DNA of 64,000 nt, from NCBI GenBank assembly GCA_019649675.1, contig BOWN01000002.1, positions 175,704 to 239,703 of the forward strand. The letters are read 5' to 3'. Below the pieces are notes generated by a model, which was not told the DNA's origin, did not search any database, and saw nothing but the letters and a program-made list of their open reading frames with translations. Shown piece after piece: positions 1 to 10,374 of this stretch. How positions within the stretch are numbered: position 1 is the first letter of the stretch; the number at the start of each line of letters is the position of its first letter. This stretch comes from Cryomorphaceae bacterium (GTDB taxonomy: Bacteria > Bacteroidota > Bacteroidia > Flavobacteriales > UBA7430). A program made the position numbers and the translations under genes.

Positions 1-55
1 AATCAGAATCGTACCCGAACAAAACACAATCAATAGAAATATTTATTTGAGACAT
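1..55 (-). CDS. NUDIX hydrolase / NrtR-like protein, N-terminus only (runs off window)
   Basis: An ATG at 55-53 on the minus strand opens a frame that stays open to the window edge and reads MSQINISIDCVLFGYDSD. The stretch ISIDCVLFGYD resembles the first beta strand of Bacteroidota NUDIX-domain proteins, some of which are NrtR-type regulators with a C-terminal winged helix. Only 18 residues are visible, so the NUDIX box itself is outside the window and the assignment rests on this short match. A good promoter element lies 29 bases upstream of the start, which supports a real gene start here. Moderate to low confidence in the family, higher that a gene begins here. Confidence 0.45.
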   Translation of the reverse strand, partial: MSQINISIDCVLFGYDSD

Positions 56-83
56 AATTTTTATTTTACAACGAAAATTTAAA

Positions 84-91
84 CAAAAGTA
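84..91 (-). promoter_or_regulatory. -7 promoter element (TACTTTTG) for the NUDIX-like gene
   Basis: On the minus strand this is TACTTTTG, an exact match to the Bacteroidota TAnnTTTG -7 element, placed about 30 bases before the ATG at 55. I see no TTTG at the usual -33 distance. Confidence 0.4.
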
Positions 92-138
92 CCGATCAAA
101 TTGAATTAAAAACTAAACTACTAACTTTTTTTTTAATA

Positions 139-1203
139 TTATTCACCTTCTTTTTGAATACGTTGTTTAGTGTAATTTCTCCATCTATCTATAACAGTAG
201 ATAAATCTGATGGAAGATCAGAATCAAACTGTATCCATTCATCATTATTAGGATGATAAAAACCTAATGACTTTGCATGTAGAGCATGACGAGGCATTAT
301 TTTAAAACAGTTTTCTACAAACTGTTTATATTTTGAAAAAGTTGTACCTCTTAAAACTTTATCACCACCATAAGTTTCATCATTAAAAAGTGGATGACCA
401 ATATGTTTAAAATGAGCTCTAATTTGATGTGTCCTTCCTGTCTCCAACCTACATTCAATCAATGTAACATAACCAAAACGCTCTAAAACAGTATAATGTG
501 TTACCGCATGACGTCCATATTCATCGCCTTCAGGAAAAACGTCCATCACTTTCCTGTTTCTCAAACTTCTACCAATATTTCCAGTTATCGTCCCCTCATC
601 TTGATCAAAATCACCCCAAACTAAAGCTCGGTATCTTCTTGAAGTAACTCTGTCATAAAATTGCTTTTGTAAGTGAACTAATGCTTGAGGTGTTTTTGCA
701 ATAACAATAATTCCGGAGGTGTTTTTATCAATTCTATGAACAAGTCCAGGGCGGGTTTGATCTTCACACTCTGCCAACTTATCGACATGAAACTTTAAAG
801 CATTTAATAAGGTACCTGTATAATGACCATAGCTCGGATGAACTACCATTCCAGGCTCCTTATTTACTATAACCAAATGATCATCTTCATAGACAATCGA
901 AATAGGTATATCTTGGGGGATAAGCCTATTATCTCGTTTGGGGAAATTTTTTAAAATTTTTATGACATCCTTTGGTTTAATCTTATAACTAGACTTTACA
1001 GGTATATCATTTACATAAACAAAACCTTGATCGGCGAGTTTTTGTATTTTATTTCGAGTCATGTTTGCAATTTGATTCACAATGAATTTATCAATACGCA
1101 TTGAAATCTGATTATCATCAACAATTTGTTTATGATGCTCGTACACTTTTTCACCACCAATATGAATTATTTTTTCCTCTTCTTTCTCCTTCATCTTAAT
1201 CAT
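139..1203 (-). CDS. rluD: RluA/RluD-family 23S rRNA pseudouridine synthase
   Basis: This enzyme isomerises uridines to pseudouridine in large-subunit rRNA. An S4 RNA-binding domain lies near residues 34-85 and the catalytic RluA domain follows. The signature RPGLVHRIDKNTSG places the catalytic aspartate at about residue 159. Length (354 aa) fits the Bacteroidota members, which carry a charged N-terminal leader. The start at 1203 overlaps the stop of the PASTA gene by 8 bases; a second ATG at 1194 would leave a 1-base gap, so both starts are plausible. The two genes are clearly one transcription unit, an arrangement familiar in this phylum. The precise target uridines cannot be told from sequence, so rluD is a family-level symbol. 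Confidence 0.9.
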   Translation of the reverse strand: MIKMKEKEEEKIIHIGGEKVYEHHKQIVDDNQISMRIDKFIVNQIANMTRNKIQKLADQGFVYVNDIPVKSSYKIKPKDVIKILKNFPKRDNRLIPQDIPISIVYEDDHLVIVNKEPGMVVHPSYGHYTGTLLNALKFHVDKLAECEDQTRPGLVHRIDKNTSGIIVIAKTPQALVHLQKQFYDRVTSRRYRALVWGDFDQDEGTITGNIGRSLRNRKVMDVFPEGDEYGRHAVTHYTVLERFGYVTLIECRLETGRTHQIRAHFKHIGHPLFNDETYGGDKVLRGTTFSKYKQFVENCFKIMPRHALHAKSLGFYHPNNDEWIQFDSDLPSDLSTVIDRWRNYTKQRIQKEGE

Positions 1204-2011
1204 TTAAGATACTATCTAATCTTGCTTTCAAACTGTCTTGTCTCATTAACTCAATCATATCTTCTAGAAGTTTAGAACTATCCTCTGTAAACCATAAATC
1301 GACAAAAACACCTAAATCAATATTTTCAGTTCCTTCAACAGGACTTTGTTTGTAGACAAATGCATTCATAGTATCAACCACAGAAGCATCGTAATAAAAA
1401 TCTCCTTTATTTAATGCAAGATTTTCTAATCTTGACGATAAGTATTTTTTAGGAATACGAATTAGATTAGGCATCTCTATTTGCATCCCTCTTCCATTAC
1501 CAAGAACTAAATCAAGTTTAGAAGATTTCTCTAAATTATCATTAATTTTAACGATTTCTCCTTGATATCTTACACCTAAAACAACATTTGCATGTTCATC
1601 ATTTTTATATATAAATTTTCCAATTCTAAAGCCTTTTGCTTTTAATTCAGAAATATACTGTCTTGAAGACCTATCTGTATAATTTGGCAAAGAAATTAAA
1701 CTGATATTTTTAGGATTAACAGTTAAGTATAATTCTCTATCTTCTTTAACTCTTGAATTATAATTTGGTAAATGATCAATAACCGAACCCCTAGGATAAT
1801 CAGCATTATAAGCCCCTGAATCAACAACAGAAAAACGCAATTTTAAAGTTTTTAATGTATCCTCAACTTCAGATATTGAAAAACTTCTAAGATCAGGAAC
1901 AAGAATACTCTCACCATGCATTGTAATTTCACTTATACTATGAAGTGCTAAATAAACAAAACTAAATAGCATAATAAAACCTAAAAAAACATGAAGCAAT
2001 AATCGTTTCAT
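1196..2011 (-). CDS. PASTA-domain membrane-anchored protein
   Basis: A single N-terminal transmembrane helix (about residues 4-26) is followed by an extracytoplasmic part made of three PASTA-like repeats, roughly residues 38-98, 103-172 and 178-243. Each begins with a strand such as VPDL or MPNL and has the helix-strand pattern of the family. PASTA domains are known from penicillin-binding proteins and Ser/Thr kinases, where they bind peptidoglycan fragments. Here there is no catalytic domain, so a cell-wall-sensing or scaffolding role is inference. It is the first gene of a pair with the pseudouridine synthase, with overlapping ends. 271 aa; intact. Confidence 0.85.
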   Translation of the reverse strand: MKRLLLHVFLGFIMLFSFVYLALHSISEITMHGESILVPDLRSFSISEVEDTLKTLKLRFSVVDSGAYNADYPRGSVIDHLPNYNSRVKEDRELYLTVNPKNISLISLPNYTDRSSRQYISELKAKGFRIGKFIYKNDEHANVVLGVRYQGEIVKINDNLEKSSKLDLVLGNGRGMQIEMPNLIRIPKKYLSSRLENLALNKGDFYYDASVVDTMNAFVYKQSPVEGTENIDLGVFVDLWFTEDSSKLLEDMIELMRQDSLKARLDSILND

Positions 2012-2155
2012 AGATCAATTTTAATTATTTGTAAATATAGGAAACTGTTTTAAGTGACCAATACGCTATTTAGATGTGATAATAATCCAGAGAAGATTGT
2101 AAATATTTTGGACTTTCATATATTAGTATCTGAAATAAATAACTCAATAAATTAC

Positions 2156-2533
2156 GTGAAAAATATTATAAAAACCACCAATTCTCCAGCGCCAATTGGA
2201 CCATATTCTCAAGCAGTAAAAATAGGGAACACACTATATACATCAGGACAAATTGCAATAAATCCAAAACAGGAAATTGAAATGGATTCCATTGAAATAG
2301 AAACGCACCAAGTAATGAAGAATATGGAGGCTGTATTGAATGATGCCAACATGACTTTCGATAATGTAGTAAAAACTTCTATTTTCATATTAAACATGGA
2401 TAACTTTAGTCAAATAAATGAGATATACGGACAATATTTTACAAGCAATTTCCCTGCAAGAGAGACAGTAGAAGTAGCGCGCTTACCAAAAGATGTAAAT
2501 CTAGAAATTTCTATGATTGCTATTAAAGATTAA
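2156..2533 (+). CDS. ridA: RidA-family reactive enamine/imine deaminase
   Basis: RidA proteins hydrolyse reactive 2-aminoacrylate and related enamines made by PLP enzymes, protecting other enzymes from damage. The motif NSPAPIGPYSQAV is the canonical N-terminus, and FPARETVEVARLP holds the arginine that binds the substrate carboxylate. The frame is open upstream to 2054, but family members begin only about ten residues before APIGPYSQA. The GTG at 2156 is therefore the best start, giving 125 aa, the usual length. The extra 34 codons upstream look non-coding. It stands alone, convergent with the M61 peptidase gene. Confidence 0.9.
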   Translation: MKNIIKTTNSPAPIGPYSQAVKIGNTLYTSGQIAINPKQEIEMDSIEIETHQVMKNMEAVLNDANMTFDNVVKTSIFILNMDNFSQINEIYGQYFTSNFPARETVEVARLPKDVNLEISMIAIKD

Positions 2534-2543
2534 AACTAAATAT

Positions 2544-4242
2544 CTAACCATTTATCAAATAATATTTTACTGCGTCAGATCTTTTTCCAATCGAGAAAAC
2601 TAAATTTAGGATAGTGATATCTATTTTGAAAACCAATTCTAAATCAATGGTCTCAAAACGTCTTTTCACTTTCAACACTAGACTTTCCTTAACCATTAAA
2701 GATTCTAAGAGCTTCTTAGTTAGTGGCTTTGAATTGATTGCTAATATTTTATCTCCAACTGCGATACACAAATCATCCGAAACCGAATTTAACTCTACCT
2801 GTTTTACATGAAAAACAGAATCTTCTATGAACCCTTTTAAACCCAATCGAGAAGCAAAAAAATCTGTATTTTCAGATTCTTCTAACTTAAACCAACTATA
2901 GAAAGTGACGTATCTAATGCATTGCGAAAATCTTTTGTGCCATAGATATAACTTTCGACAATCTGTAATATATCTCCGCCTCCATATTGAATAAGTTCAT
3001 GAATATAAACTTCTTCAGTTATTGATTTTCCTTTGATGGCATATTCATCATATAGCTTTTTCATTAAATCACGTAAAGAATAATTACCATTCGAATAGTC
3101 CAATATATGAATATCAAGCATGAGAGCACATAAAGCACCTTCAGTGTATATAGAAACTTTACGATTAGGCACTCCTTCAACGTAGCCATCCAACCAGGTA
3201 TCAAAACTTGAATCGGCTACAGACATATTATGACGCCCACCATTGTGAAAATGTTTTAAAAGATTTTCTTCTTGAGTTTTATAAAAATCTTCCTCAGAAA
3301 AACTTTAGAACGCATCAAATATAAGTCTCCCATGTATGTAGTTACCCCTTCATATAAATAACCCATACGAGAATAATTCTCTTTTGAATAATCATAAGGC
3401 ATCAATTCTTCAGGACGAATTTGTTTTACATTCCATGTATGATATAATTCGTGAGAGACACTCCCAAAAAGAGATTCATAAAGCTTATCACTCATCAAAT
3501 CTGATCCAGGACCTAATGAAATTACAGTAGACGATGTATGCTCAACACCATGGTATGCTTTATAAGGTAATATCTGATTTATAAAATGATATTCTGAAAC
3601 TGGAAAAGCTTTAAAGTCATTTATTTGATGACTTGTAAATGCTTTAAAATCTTTTAAAATTCGATTCCAATCAAGTTTACATTTGCCTTGAAACCATATA
3701 TGAAAATTAATACCTTTAACACTATATTTATTGTGTTGTAATGAATTAGAAGCAATCCAAGGACTTTCTACAAGCTCATCAAAATTCTTAGCCTTAAGTT
3801 GATTATTATCTTGTACTAATGAACAAGCAACTTTATATGAAGACGGAACCTCTAAATTAACAATGCATGTTTCATCCATTCTATCAGGAATATATAAACA
3901 ACAATTGATAGGATTAACATACAACTGAATTTCATCAAGATAAGTAGAACCAGCATTCAATTCATTAGCATAATAATTATACTGAATAACAATTTCTGAA
4001 CAGTTGACCGTCGATATCTTCCATGTATCTTTAGTAATCTTATGAAATTTCAAAGGAAGCCCCTGAGCATCAAACACTTTAAAATATTGGATATTCTTTG
4101 CAAAATTACCAAGCTCATATCTTCCTGGACGCCATGCTGGTAATTGCACTATTAACTCAGGAGATGAATGCTCAAATATTCGCATTTCAATATCAATAAA
4201 ATGTCGATGTGGCTTTGTATATGAGAATGTATATTGAATCAT
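2544..4242 (-). CDS. M61-family (glycyl aminopeptidase-like) metallopeptidase with PDZ domain, frameshifted
   Basis: The N-terminal fold and catalytic part read cleanly from 4242 to about 3300. The zinc motif HELYH is at residues 264-268 and the third-ligand motif YEGVTTYMGD at about 297-306. The frame then breaks within the A5 run at 3298-3302; adding one base restores VFSEEDFYKTQEENLLKHF into the next segment. A second break at the TT of 2887-2888 is likewise repaired by one base. The last segment resembles a PDZ domain (VGDKILAINSKPL). The family is known for aminopeptidase activity on N-terminal glycine or alanine, but substrate here is unknown. No signal peptide is visible, so it is probably cytoplasmic. 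It follows the metallo-beta-lactamase gene by 24 bases. The two indels are likely sequence errors. Confidence 0.85.
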
Positions 4243-4266
4243 TCTTTAAACTAAAAAATGTATTAA

Positions 4267-5109
4267 TTAGAATTTGTCTTCAAACTGAAAAGATTTATCT
4301 AGACGAATCCCTTTATCCGTTTCTTTTAATGTACAACAAGATTGATAATAGTCATGCTCCAAAAATAAAGTAAATCCTTTTTTAGCAACAGTTTCTAAAA
4401 AAACTTTCTTCTCTTTTAAAGTGGTTAATGGGCGAGTGTCGTAACCCATAACATAAGGTAAAGGTATATGACCTACAGATGGCAATAAATCAGCAGCAAA
4501 AACTATAGTATTCCCTTTATACTTAATATGAGGAATCATTTGAGATTCAGTATGACCATGTGCAAAAAGCACATCAAAACCAGGTAAAAATATTCCATCA
4601 TTTTTAATAAAATCAAGCTGACCCGAAGCTTTCATTGGTACCAAATTTTCTTTTAAAAATGATGCACGCTCTCTATCATTAGGATTCATAGCCAAATTCC
4701 AATGCAATTCATTTGACCAATAAGTTGCATTTTTAAATACAGTTACCAATTCACCTTTTTCATTGTACTTAACACCGCCACCACAATGATCAAAATGTAA
4801 ATGGGTTAAGAATACATCAGTGATATCGTCAGGATGATAACCATTTAATGCTAAAGAACTGATAAGAGAAGTATCTCCGTGTAAATGATAATGACTAAAA
4901 AATTTATCACTCTGTTTATCTCCAATACCGTTATCTATTAAAACTTTTCTTTCACCATAATCGACCAACATACTTCGCATAGCCCAAGAACATAAATTTT
5001 GATCATTTGCAGGATTAGTTCTTTCCCATAAGCTTTTTGGAACAACGCCAAACATTGCACCTCCATCTAACTTAAAATTACCTGTTTCTATAGATATTAT
5101 TTTCATCAT
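4267..5109 (-). CDS. Metallo-beta-lactamase-fold hydrolase (lactonase-like)
   Basis: The HxHxDH zinc motif reads THLHFDHCGG, with His103, His105, Asp107 and His108. Further ligands are the histidine in AHGHTES, the aspartate in VFAADLLPS and a late histidine in LEHDYY. This arrangement and the 280-residue length fit the branch of the superfamily that includes N-acyl-homoserine lactonases. That branch is functionally mixed, so lactonase activity is not established. No signal peptide is seen, so it is probably cytoplasmic. It is first in a pair with the M61 gene. A 7/8 match to the -7 element (TATATTTA, minus strand, 5123-5130) sits just upstream. Confidence 0.85.
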   Translation of the reverse strand: MMKIISIETGNFKLDGGAMFGVVPKSLWERTNPANDQNLCSWAMRSMLVDYGERKVLIDNGIGDKQSDKFFSHYHLHGDTSLISSLALNGYHPDDITDVFLTHLHFDHCGGGVKYNEKGELVTVFKNATYWSNELHWNLAMNPNDRERASFLKENLVPMKASGQLDFIKNDGIFLPGFDVLFAHGHTESQMIPHIKYKGNTIVFAADLLPSVGHIPLPYVMGYDTRPLTTLKEKKVFLETVAKKGFTLFLEHDYYQSCCTLKETDKGIRLDKSFQFEDKF

Positions 5110-5276
5110 CGAAATATTTTGCTAAATATACATAGATGCGAAATGAATTAATAATAATTTAGAAATTGATCCACAATAAATCAAATTTATAGAAGTATTA
5201 TTCAATGTCATTTATATGTAATACTAATCTGATTATTTTCATTTTTAATGAAAATATAACAGCTGAATAAAATTCT

Positions 5277-5284
5277 TACATTTG
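5277..5284 (+). promoter_or_regulatory. -7 promoter element (TACATTTG) for the M28 peptidase gene
   Basis: TACATTTG matches TAnnTTTG exactly and lies 16 bases before the ATG at 5301, which predicts a very short leader of about 10 bases. The -33 region is T-rich without a clean TTTG. Confidence 0.5.
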
Positions 5285-5300
5285 ATAAAATTTAAAATGC

Positions 5301-6671
5301 ATGAGACACCTCATATTTTTTTTGATAAGCTTTTTATCAATTAATGCTCAAGCACAAGATGCAAAAACTATACGTACTATATATGACCTTGCTTTAACAC
5401 AAAGTGAAGCATATGAAAACCTACGTGTATTATGTAAAGATATTGGACATCGTTTAAGTGGATCTAAAGGTGCAGACTCAGCTGTTGTATGGGGTCAAAG
5501 GGTACTTGGAAAATTAGAATTAGATACTATTTTCTTACAAGAAATAACAGTACCACATTGGGAAAGAGGTCGAAAAGAGAAAGCTTATTTTTATAATGAA
5601 AAAGGTAAAAACATGTTAGATGTTTGTGCATTAGGAGGTTCCATATCCACTGGAATGAATCAATTTATCAAAGGAGATGTACTAGAGGTAAAATCCTTAG
5701 ATGAAGTAAATAACTTACCAGACAGTTTAGTTAAGGGGAAAATTATTTTCTATAACAGACCTATGGATCCTAAAAAAATAAGCACCTTTTCTGCTTACGG
5801 ATCTTGTGTTGATCAACGCTATTCAGGAGCAATAGAAGCTGCAAAAAAAGGTGCTATTGCTGTAATTGTAAGATCCATGAACGTACGTCAAGATGATTTC
5901 CCTCATACAGGAAGTATGGCTTACGAAGAGGGAGTAGACTCTATTCCTGCATTTGCCATTTCGACAAATGGAGCAAACTATTTAAGTGAAAACGTTACAA
6001 AATATGATAATTTAGAACTTAATTTAAAATCATTTTGCAAAAGCTATCCAGACAAAATATCTCATAATGTAATTGGTGAAATCAAGGGTTCCGAATTTCC
6101 AGATGAATACATTACTGTTGGGGGACACCTAGATTCTTGGGATATGGGTGAAGGTGCTCATGATGATGGTGCTGGAGTTGTTCAATCTATTGAAGTATTA
6201 CACCTTCTAAACCTTATGAATATTAAACCAAAACACAGCATTCGTGTTGTTTTATTTATGAATGAAGAAAATGGAAACCGAGGCGGAAAACACTATGCTG
6301 AAAGAGCAGCTGCTAAAAATGAAAAACACTTAATGGCACTAGAGAGTGACCGAGGAGGTTTCTCTCCAAGAGGGTTTTCTGTAAATGGTACAGAAAAACA
6401 ATTGAATGGAATAAAAAAATGGGGCGATCTATTTGAACCATTCGGTATTCACGAATTTAAAATGGGCTTCGCTGGTGTTGACATTAACCCTCTAGAAGAT
6501 GGTAAAATATGCTTAATAGGTTTATCTCCTGATTCTCAAAGGTATTTTGATCATCACCATTCAGACAATGATGTTTTTGAAGAAGTAAACAAAAGGGAAT
6601 TAGTTCTCGGAGCTGCTAGTATGACTTCTTTAATATATTTAATCGACAAATATTGGACGATTGATAATTAA
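5301..6671 (+). CDS. Secreted M28-family zinc peptidase with PA domain
   Basis: A signal peptide (hydrophobic residues 4-14, likely cleaved after AQA near residue 18) sends it out of the cytoplasm. A PA-type insert lies at about residues 110-240. The M28 catalytic part follows, with GGHLDSWDMGEGAHDDGAG giving His276, Asp278 and Asp288. NEENGNRGG supplies the catalytic and metal glutamates at about 322-323, ESDRGG a metal aspartate, and the C-terminal HHHSDND the last histidine. The plan resembles plasma glutamate carboxypeptidase (carboxypeptidase Q), so it probably trims peptides in the periplasm. It stands alone with its own promoter. 456 aa, intact. Confidence 0.9.
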   Translation: MRHLIFFLISFLSINAQAQDAKTIRTIYDLALTQSEAYENLRVLCKDIGHRLSGSKGADSAVVWGQRVLGKLELDTIFLQEITVPHWERGRKEKAYFYNEKGKNMLDVCALGGSISTGMNQFIKGDVLEVKSLDEVNNLPDSLVKGKIIFYNRPMDPKKISTFSAYGSCVDQRYSGAIEAAKKGAIAVIVRSMNVRQDDFPHTGSMAYEEGVDSIPAFAISTNGANYLSENVTKYDNLELNLKSFCKSYPDKISHNVIGEIKGSEFPDEYITVGGHLDSWDMGEGAHDDGAGVVQSIEVLHLLNLMNIKPKHSIRVVLFMNEENGNRGGKHYAERAAAKNEKHLMALESDRGGFSPRGFSVNGTEKQLNGIKKWGDLFEPFGIHEFKMGFAGVDINPLEDGKICLIGLSPDSQRYFDHHHSDNDVFEEVNKRELVLGAASMTSLIYLIDKYWTIDN

Positions 6672-6699
6672 TTATTGAACGGATCGAACTTATTGGATT

Positions 6700-8963
6700 A
6701 TGTCTAATACTCTATTAAAACAAAAAGCAAATTTTGGAACTGCTCCAGTCTTTATGACAGCAATCTCCACTATTTTAGGAGCCATATTGTATCTGCGTTT
6801 TGGATATGCTGTTGCGCATACAGGTTTTATGGGAGCCATCGCGATTATCATCATTGGTCATTTGGTTACAATTCCAACTGCAATGGCTGTTGCTGAAATA
6901 GCAACAAACAGAAAAGTTCAAGGAGGTGGAGCCTACTATATTATTTCAAGATCTTTTGGATTAAATATTGGTGCTGCCATTGGAATAGCTCTATTTCTTT
7001 CTCAAGCCATTTCTGTAGCCTTTTATGTCATTGCATTTGCAGAGGCTTTTATGCCTTTTTCAGAATTTCTAATAGAAACCTATCCATTCCTAGAAGATTA
7101 CAGTGTTTATTTACTTGACAAGAGACTCATCGGAATTATAATGATGGTCCTTCTTAGTATTATAATGCTTACCAAAGGAGCTAATATTGGGATGAACCTA
7201 CTCTACTATGTGGTGGCCATTCTTTTTGGATCGCTAATCATGTTTTTTATGGGAAAACCAATTGAAGGACATAATTTAGCTGATGTAGATTTAATTTCTT
7301 CTGTATCAAACCCGGATTCATTCTTTTATGTCTTTACAATCATATTCCCAGCCTTTACTGTATTGCAGCTGGACTAGGCTTGTCAGGCGACTTAAAAGAC
7401 CCTAAAAATCTATTCCCAAAAAGGAACATTATTGGCAACAGCTGTAGGGATAATTATATACGTAGCTGTGGCATTAAAGCTGGTACTATCAGCTTCATTA
7501 GAAGATCTAGCAGCAGACCAGCTCATTATGAGTCGTATTGCTATTTGGGGTCCTATTATACCTATTGGTTTGGCTTGCGCCGCAATTTCTTCAGCATTAG
7601 GATCTGTTATGGTCGCTCCAAGAACACTACAAGCATTGGGTGTTGATGAAATTTTCCCAATACTAACTTTAAACAATTGGCTTTCTAAAAATAAACCTAA
7701 TACAATTGAACCAATAAATGCATCAATAATTTCATGTATTATCGCATTCTTCTTTGTCATAATTGAGATATAAATTTGGTAGCCGAGGTCATCGCCATGT
7801 TCTTTATGGTAACATATGGAGCAATATGCTTAATATCACTTTTAGAACATTTTTCTGCAGATCCTTCTTATAGACCTACATTCCGATCGAGATGGTACAT
7901 CTCTCTTCTTGGTGCCGTATTATCATTTTGGTTGATGTTTAAAATGAATACCACTTATGCTTTAATCTCATTAAGCTTTATGGTACTCATTTACATCTAC
8001 ATTAGTAAATACAATACTTCTAGGGAGGAATCATCAAATTATTTAAGGGAGTGTTATTCCAATTAAGTCGACAACTTCAAATTTTGTTCGTAAAAAGAAT
8101 ACAACAGTGCCGATGACCATTGGCGTCCCTTTGCAATTTGTATTTCTGACGTAACACTTCAAAAAAGAGATGCTTTTGACTTTATGAGATGGGTTTCACA
8201 GAAATATGGTTTTGGAACGCATATGCATTTTATTGAAGGCTACTTAAATAAAGAATCTCATCACAAATCTATTCAAACATTATCCAAATTACACAGTCTT
8301 GCAGAAGGATCAAAATCTAAAGTTTATCTTGACACAATAATTAGTCCTTCATTTACTTCAGCTATTGCACAAGTGATTCAACTCGCTAGTATTTCAGGAA
8401 AAGGTCATAATCTGATTGTTTTAGAGTTTGAAAGAAAAAATAAAGAGAAACTCGAACAAATCATTAGTAATCATCATCTATTAACCGCTACCGATTTAGA
8501 TGTATGTATCCTTAACAGCACATACAGATCATTTGGATATTATAAAGAAATCCATATTTGGGATCTCTACAGATGATTATCAAGATTCGAATCTACAAAT
8601 CCTCTTAGCATACATTTTACTTGGACACAAAAATTGGAAAGATGCAAGTATTAAAATATACGCTATATATGCTGAGGGCACTATTGAAAAAGAAAAAGAA
8701 CGTTATTTAATCTTATACAAGAAGGAGAATTCCTATATCGCCATCTAATATAATCTCATCAAAAAAGATCAATATCATGATATTAAATCAATTATTAACG
8801 AACATTCGTCAACAGCTGATTTTACTTTGATTGGATTTGATGAAAAATTCTAGAGAAGGAAGGAACAGCCTATTTTGAAGGTTATGATAATTTAGGAAAC
8901 ATTCTTTTTGTAAACTCTATGAAGAAAAAGAAATTAAGTAAGTATTTTTGTACAAAATTTTAA
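6700..8963 (+). CDS. SLC12-type cation-chloride cotransporter (APC superfamily), frameshifted
   Basis: The first 226 codons are intact and hydrophobic, with the APC-superfamily start (GTAPVFMTAISTILGAILYLRFG) and about six membrane helices. After 7370 the reading frame moves repeatedly. One-base repairs near 7370, 7407-7425, 7757 and 8025-8120 join TIIFPAFTGIAAGLGLSGDLKDPKKSIP to VGIIIYVAVALKL, then VIIGDINLVAEVIAMFF, then the cytoplasmic domain starting near 8060. The C-terminal soluble part continues in pieces to a stop near 8963. Eukaryotic relatives move Na+, K+ and Cl- together; the ions carried here are unknown. Multiple breaks in a single recognisable protein suggest poor sequence rather than decay. 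The C-terminal limit is approximate. Confidence 0.75.
8943..8950 (+). promoter_or_regulatory. -7 promoter element (TATTTTTG) for ubiE
   Basis: An exact TAnnTTTG match at the 3' end of the transporter gene, 15 bases before the TTG chosen as the ubiE start. It suggests ubiE-porT and the following gene can be transcribed independently. Confidence 0.4.
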
Positions 8964-8964
8964 T

Positions 8965-9683
8965 TTGAAAGACTCAGTAAAACCATACAAAACTCAAATT
9001 TATCTAAGAAAGAACAAGTTGCCAAAATGTTTGACAACATTGCTGGAAACTACGATTTTTAAACCATTTCCTTTCTTTGGGTATTGATATTTATTGGCGT
9101 AAGAAATTAGTCGAAAAATTATCAAAACAATCCCCTAAAAATATTTTAGATGTTGCTACAGGTACTGAGATCTTGCTATTGAGATGTTAAAAGTAACACC
9201 AGATAAAATTACAGGTGTTGATATTTCAAATGGAATGCTTGAAATAGGACGTAAAAAATTAAAGAAAAAGACTAGAAGATAAAATTTCACTTCAAGAAGC
9301 TGATTCTGAAAATTTACCTTTGAAGATAATTACTTTGATGCTGTCTGTGTAAGTTTTGGGCACGGAACTTCGAGAACCTAGAAAAGGATTGTCGGATATG
9401 TGTAGAGTATTAAAACCTGGAGGTAAACTATATATCTTGGAATTCTCTCAACCAAATATTTTCCATTTAAACAATTATACCAATTCTATTTTAAATATGT
9501 TTTACCTCTTTTAGGAAAATTTATTTCCAAGGATAATGCAGCTTACAACTATCTTCCAGAATCTGTTAGTGCTTTTCCATATGGGAAAAGTTAAACAAGA
9601 TCATAGAAAAATGTGGTTACAATAAGGCTAAAGATCATTCGTTAACATTAGGTATTGCCTCCATTTATATCGCTGAAAAATGA
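8965..9683 (+). CDS. ubiE: Demethylmenaquinone/ubiquinone C-methyltransferase UbiE/MenG, frameshifted
   Basis: This SAM-dependent enzyme performs the last methylation of menaquinone. Read across frames, the protein shows the typical [21 protein letters not shown] start, the SAM-binding motif LDVATGTGDLAIEML (one G missing near 9169), [16 protein letters not shown], and the family motifs [15 protein letters not shown] and [17 protein letters not shown]. At least five single-base gaps break it. Start: family members begin with a short leader before the KKEQ motif, and the TTG at 8965 behind a promoter element fits. The stop at 9681-9683 overlaps the porT ATG at 9680 (ATGA). The ubiE-porT neighbourhood is common in Bacteroidota. 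Works in the same pathway as MqnE at 51 kb. Confidence 0.85.
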
Positions 9684-10374
9684 AAAGATCAGGACTGTTA
9701 TTTTTACTTATCATCATAAGTTTCTCTGCTTCTGCTCAGAAACAAAAATTATTGCCCAAAGTAATTACGATTATAAAAATTTCATTTTGGAATGTCTTTA
9801 GACTTTTGGTTTTTTAATTTAGTAAATGACTATACAATATATTTTCAAAAATCACCCAGACGTTCTTAGTATTGAAACTGACGGAGATAGGACTTGGTGT
9901 TTCTTTTATTCTTCCTGATCTTCGATTAAATAATCGTTTAAAATTTTTAGACATATTCCCCTGTCAAAACAGTGCAACGAAATATAAGATACCGATTTAA
10001 CCCAGAATATGATGGGCCAACAGAAGTTACAAAATGTAGAATCATGGTTTGTAGAGTCAGGTTTTCATTTAAAATATCGGGCTGACAGAATAAACAATTC
10101 AAGAGTATATATCTTTTTTGGACCTAATATTGGTGTGGATATGGCCTCTGAAAAAGATGTTGAGGACGAAACTATTTTTAAACTTAATCGCTCTAACTTT
10201 GCTTTAGAAATTGGAGCCGGTTGCGACTTCTATTTTGAATATTTTAAATTCGCACCACAAATAAAATATTCATATGGTTTAAAAAATCTTATTGTTGAGG
10301 ATGGAACCATATATACCAGTCCTCTTGAAGGTTTTTACACAAGAGGTTTTCAAATATCATTAACTTTTGAATAG
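9680..10374 (+). CDS. porT: PorT-family outer membrane protein of type IX secretion, frameshifted
   Basis: A signal peptide ([20 protein letters not shown]) is followed by a beta-barrel protein broken by several indels between 9750 and 10080. Repaired segments read HFGMSLDFLVF, FILPDLRLNNRLKFLDIFP and then an intact C-terminal half from about 10070 (LKYRADRINNSRVYIFFGPNIGVD to LEGFYTRGFQISLTFE). PorT is an outer membrane protein needed for the type IX secretion system and, in gliders, motility. Its place directly after ubiE supports the call, since that synteny is widespread in the phylum. Its stop TAG at 10372-10374 directly abuts the next ATG. PorT-like barrels are divergent; this is a family-plus-synteny assignment. 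Confidence 0.75.

Noticed and set aside
2054..2155. N-terminal extension of RidA
   Set aside because: The 34 extra codons match nothing in the family, and the GTG at 2156 gives the normal length.
2614..2811. Plus-strand open frame opposite the M61 PDZ region
   Set aside because: It is opposite a readable PDZ-like domain and has no features of its own.
4267..5109. Quorum-quenching lactonase
   Set aside because: Only the metallo-beta-lactamase fold and metal ligands are supported; substrate cannot be inferred.
7410..7760. Open frame on the minus strand opposite the cotransporter gene
   Set aside because: It is antisense to conserved transporter helices and has no family features or promoter; an artefact of the plus-strand codons.
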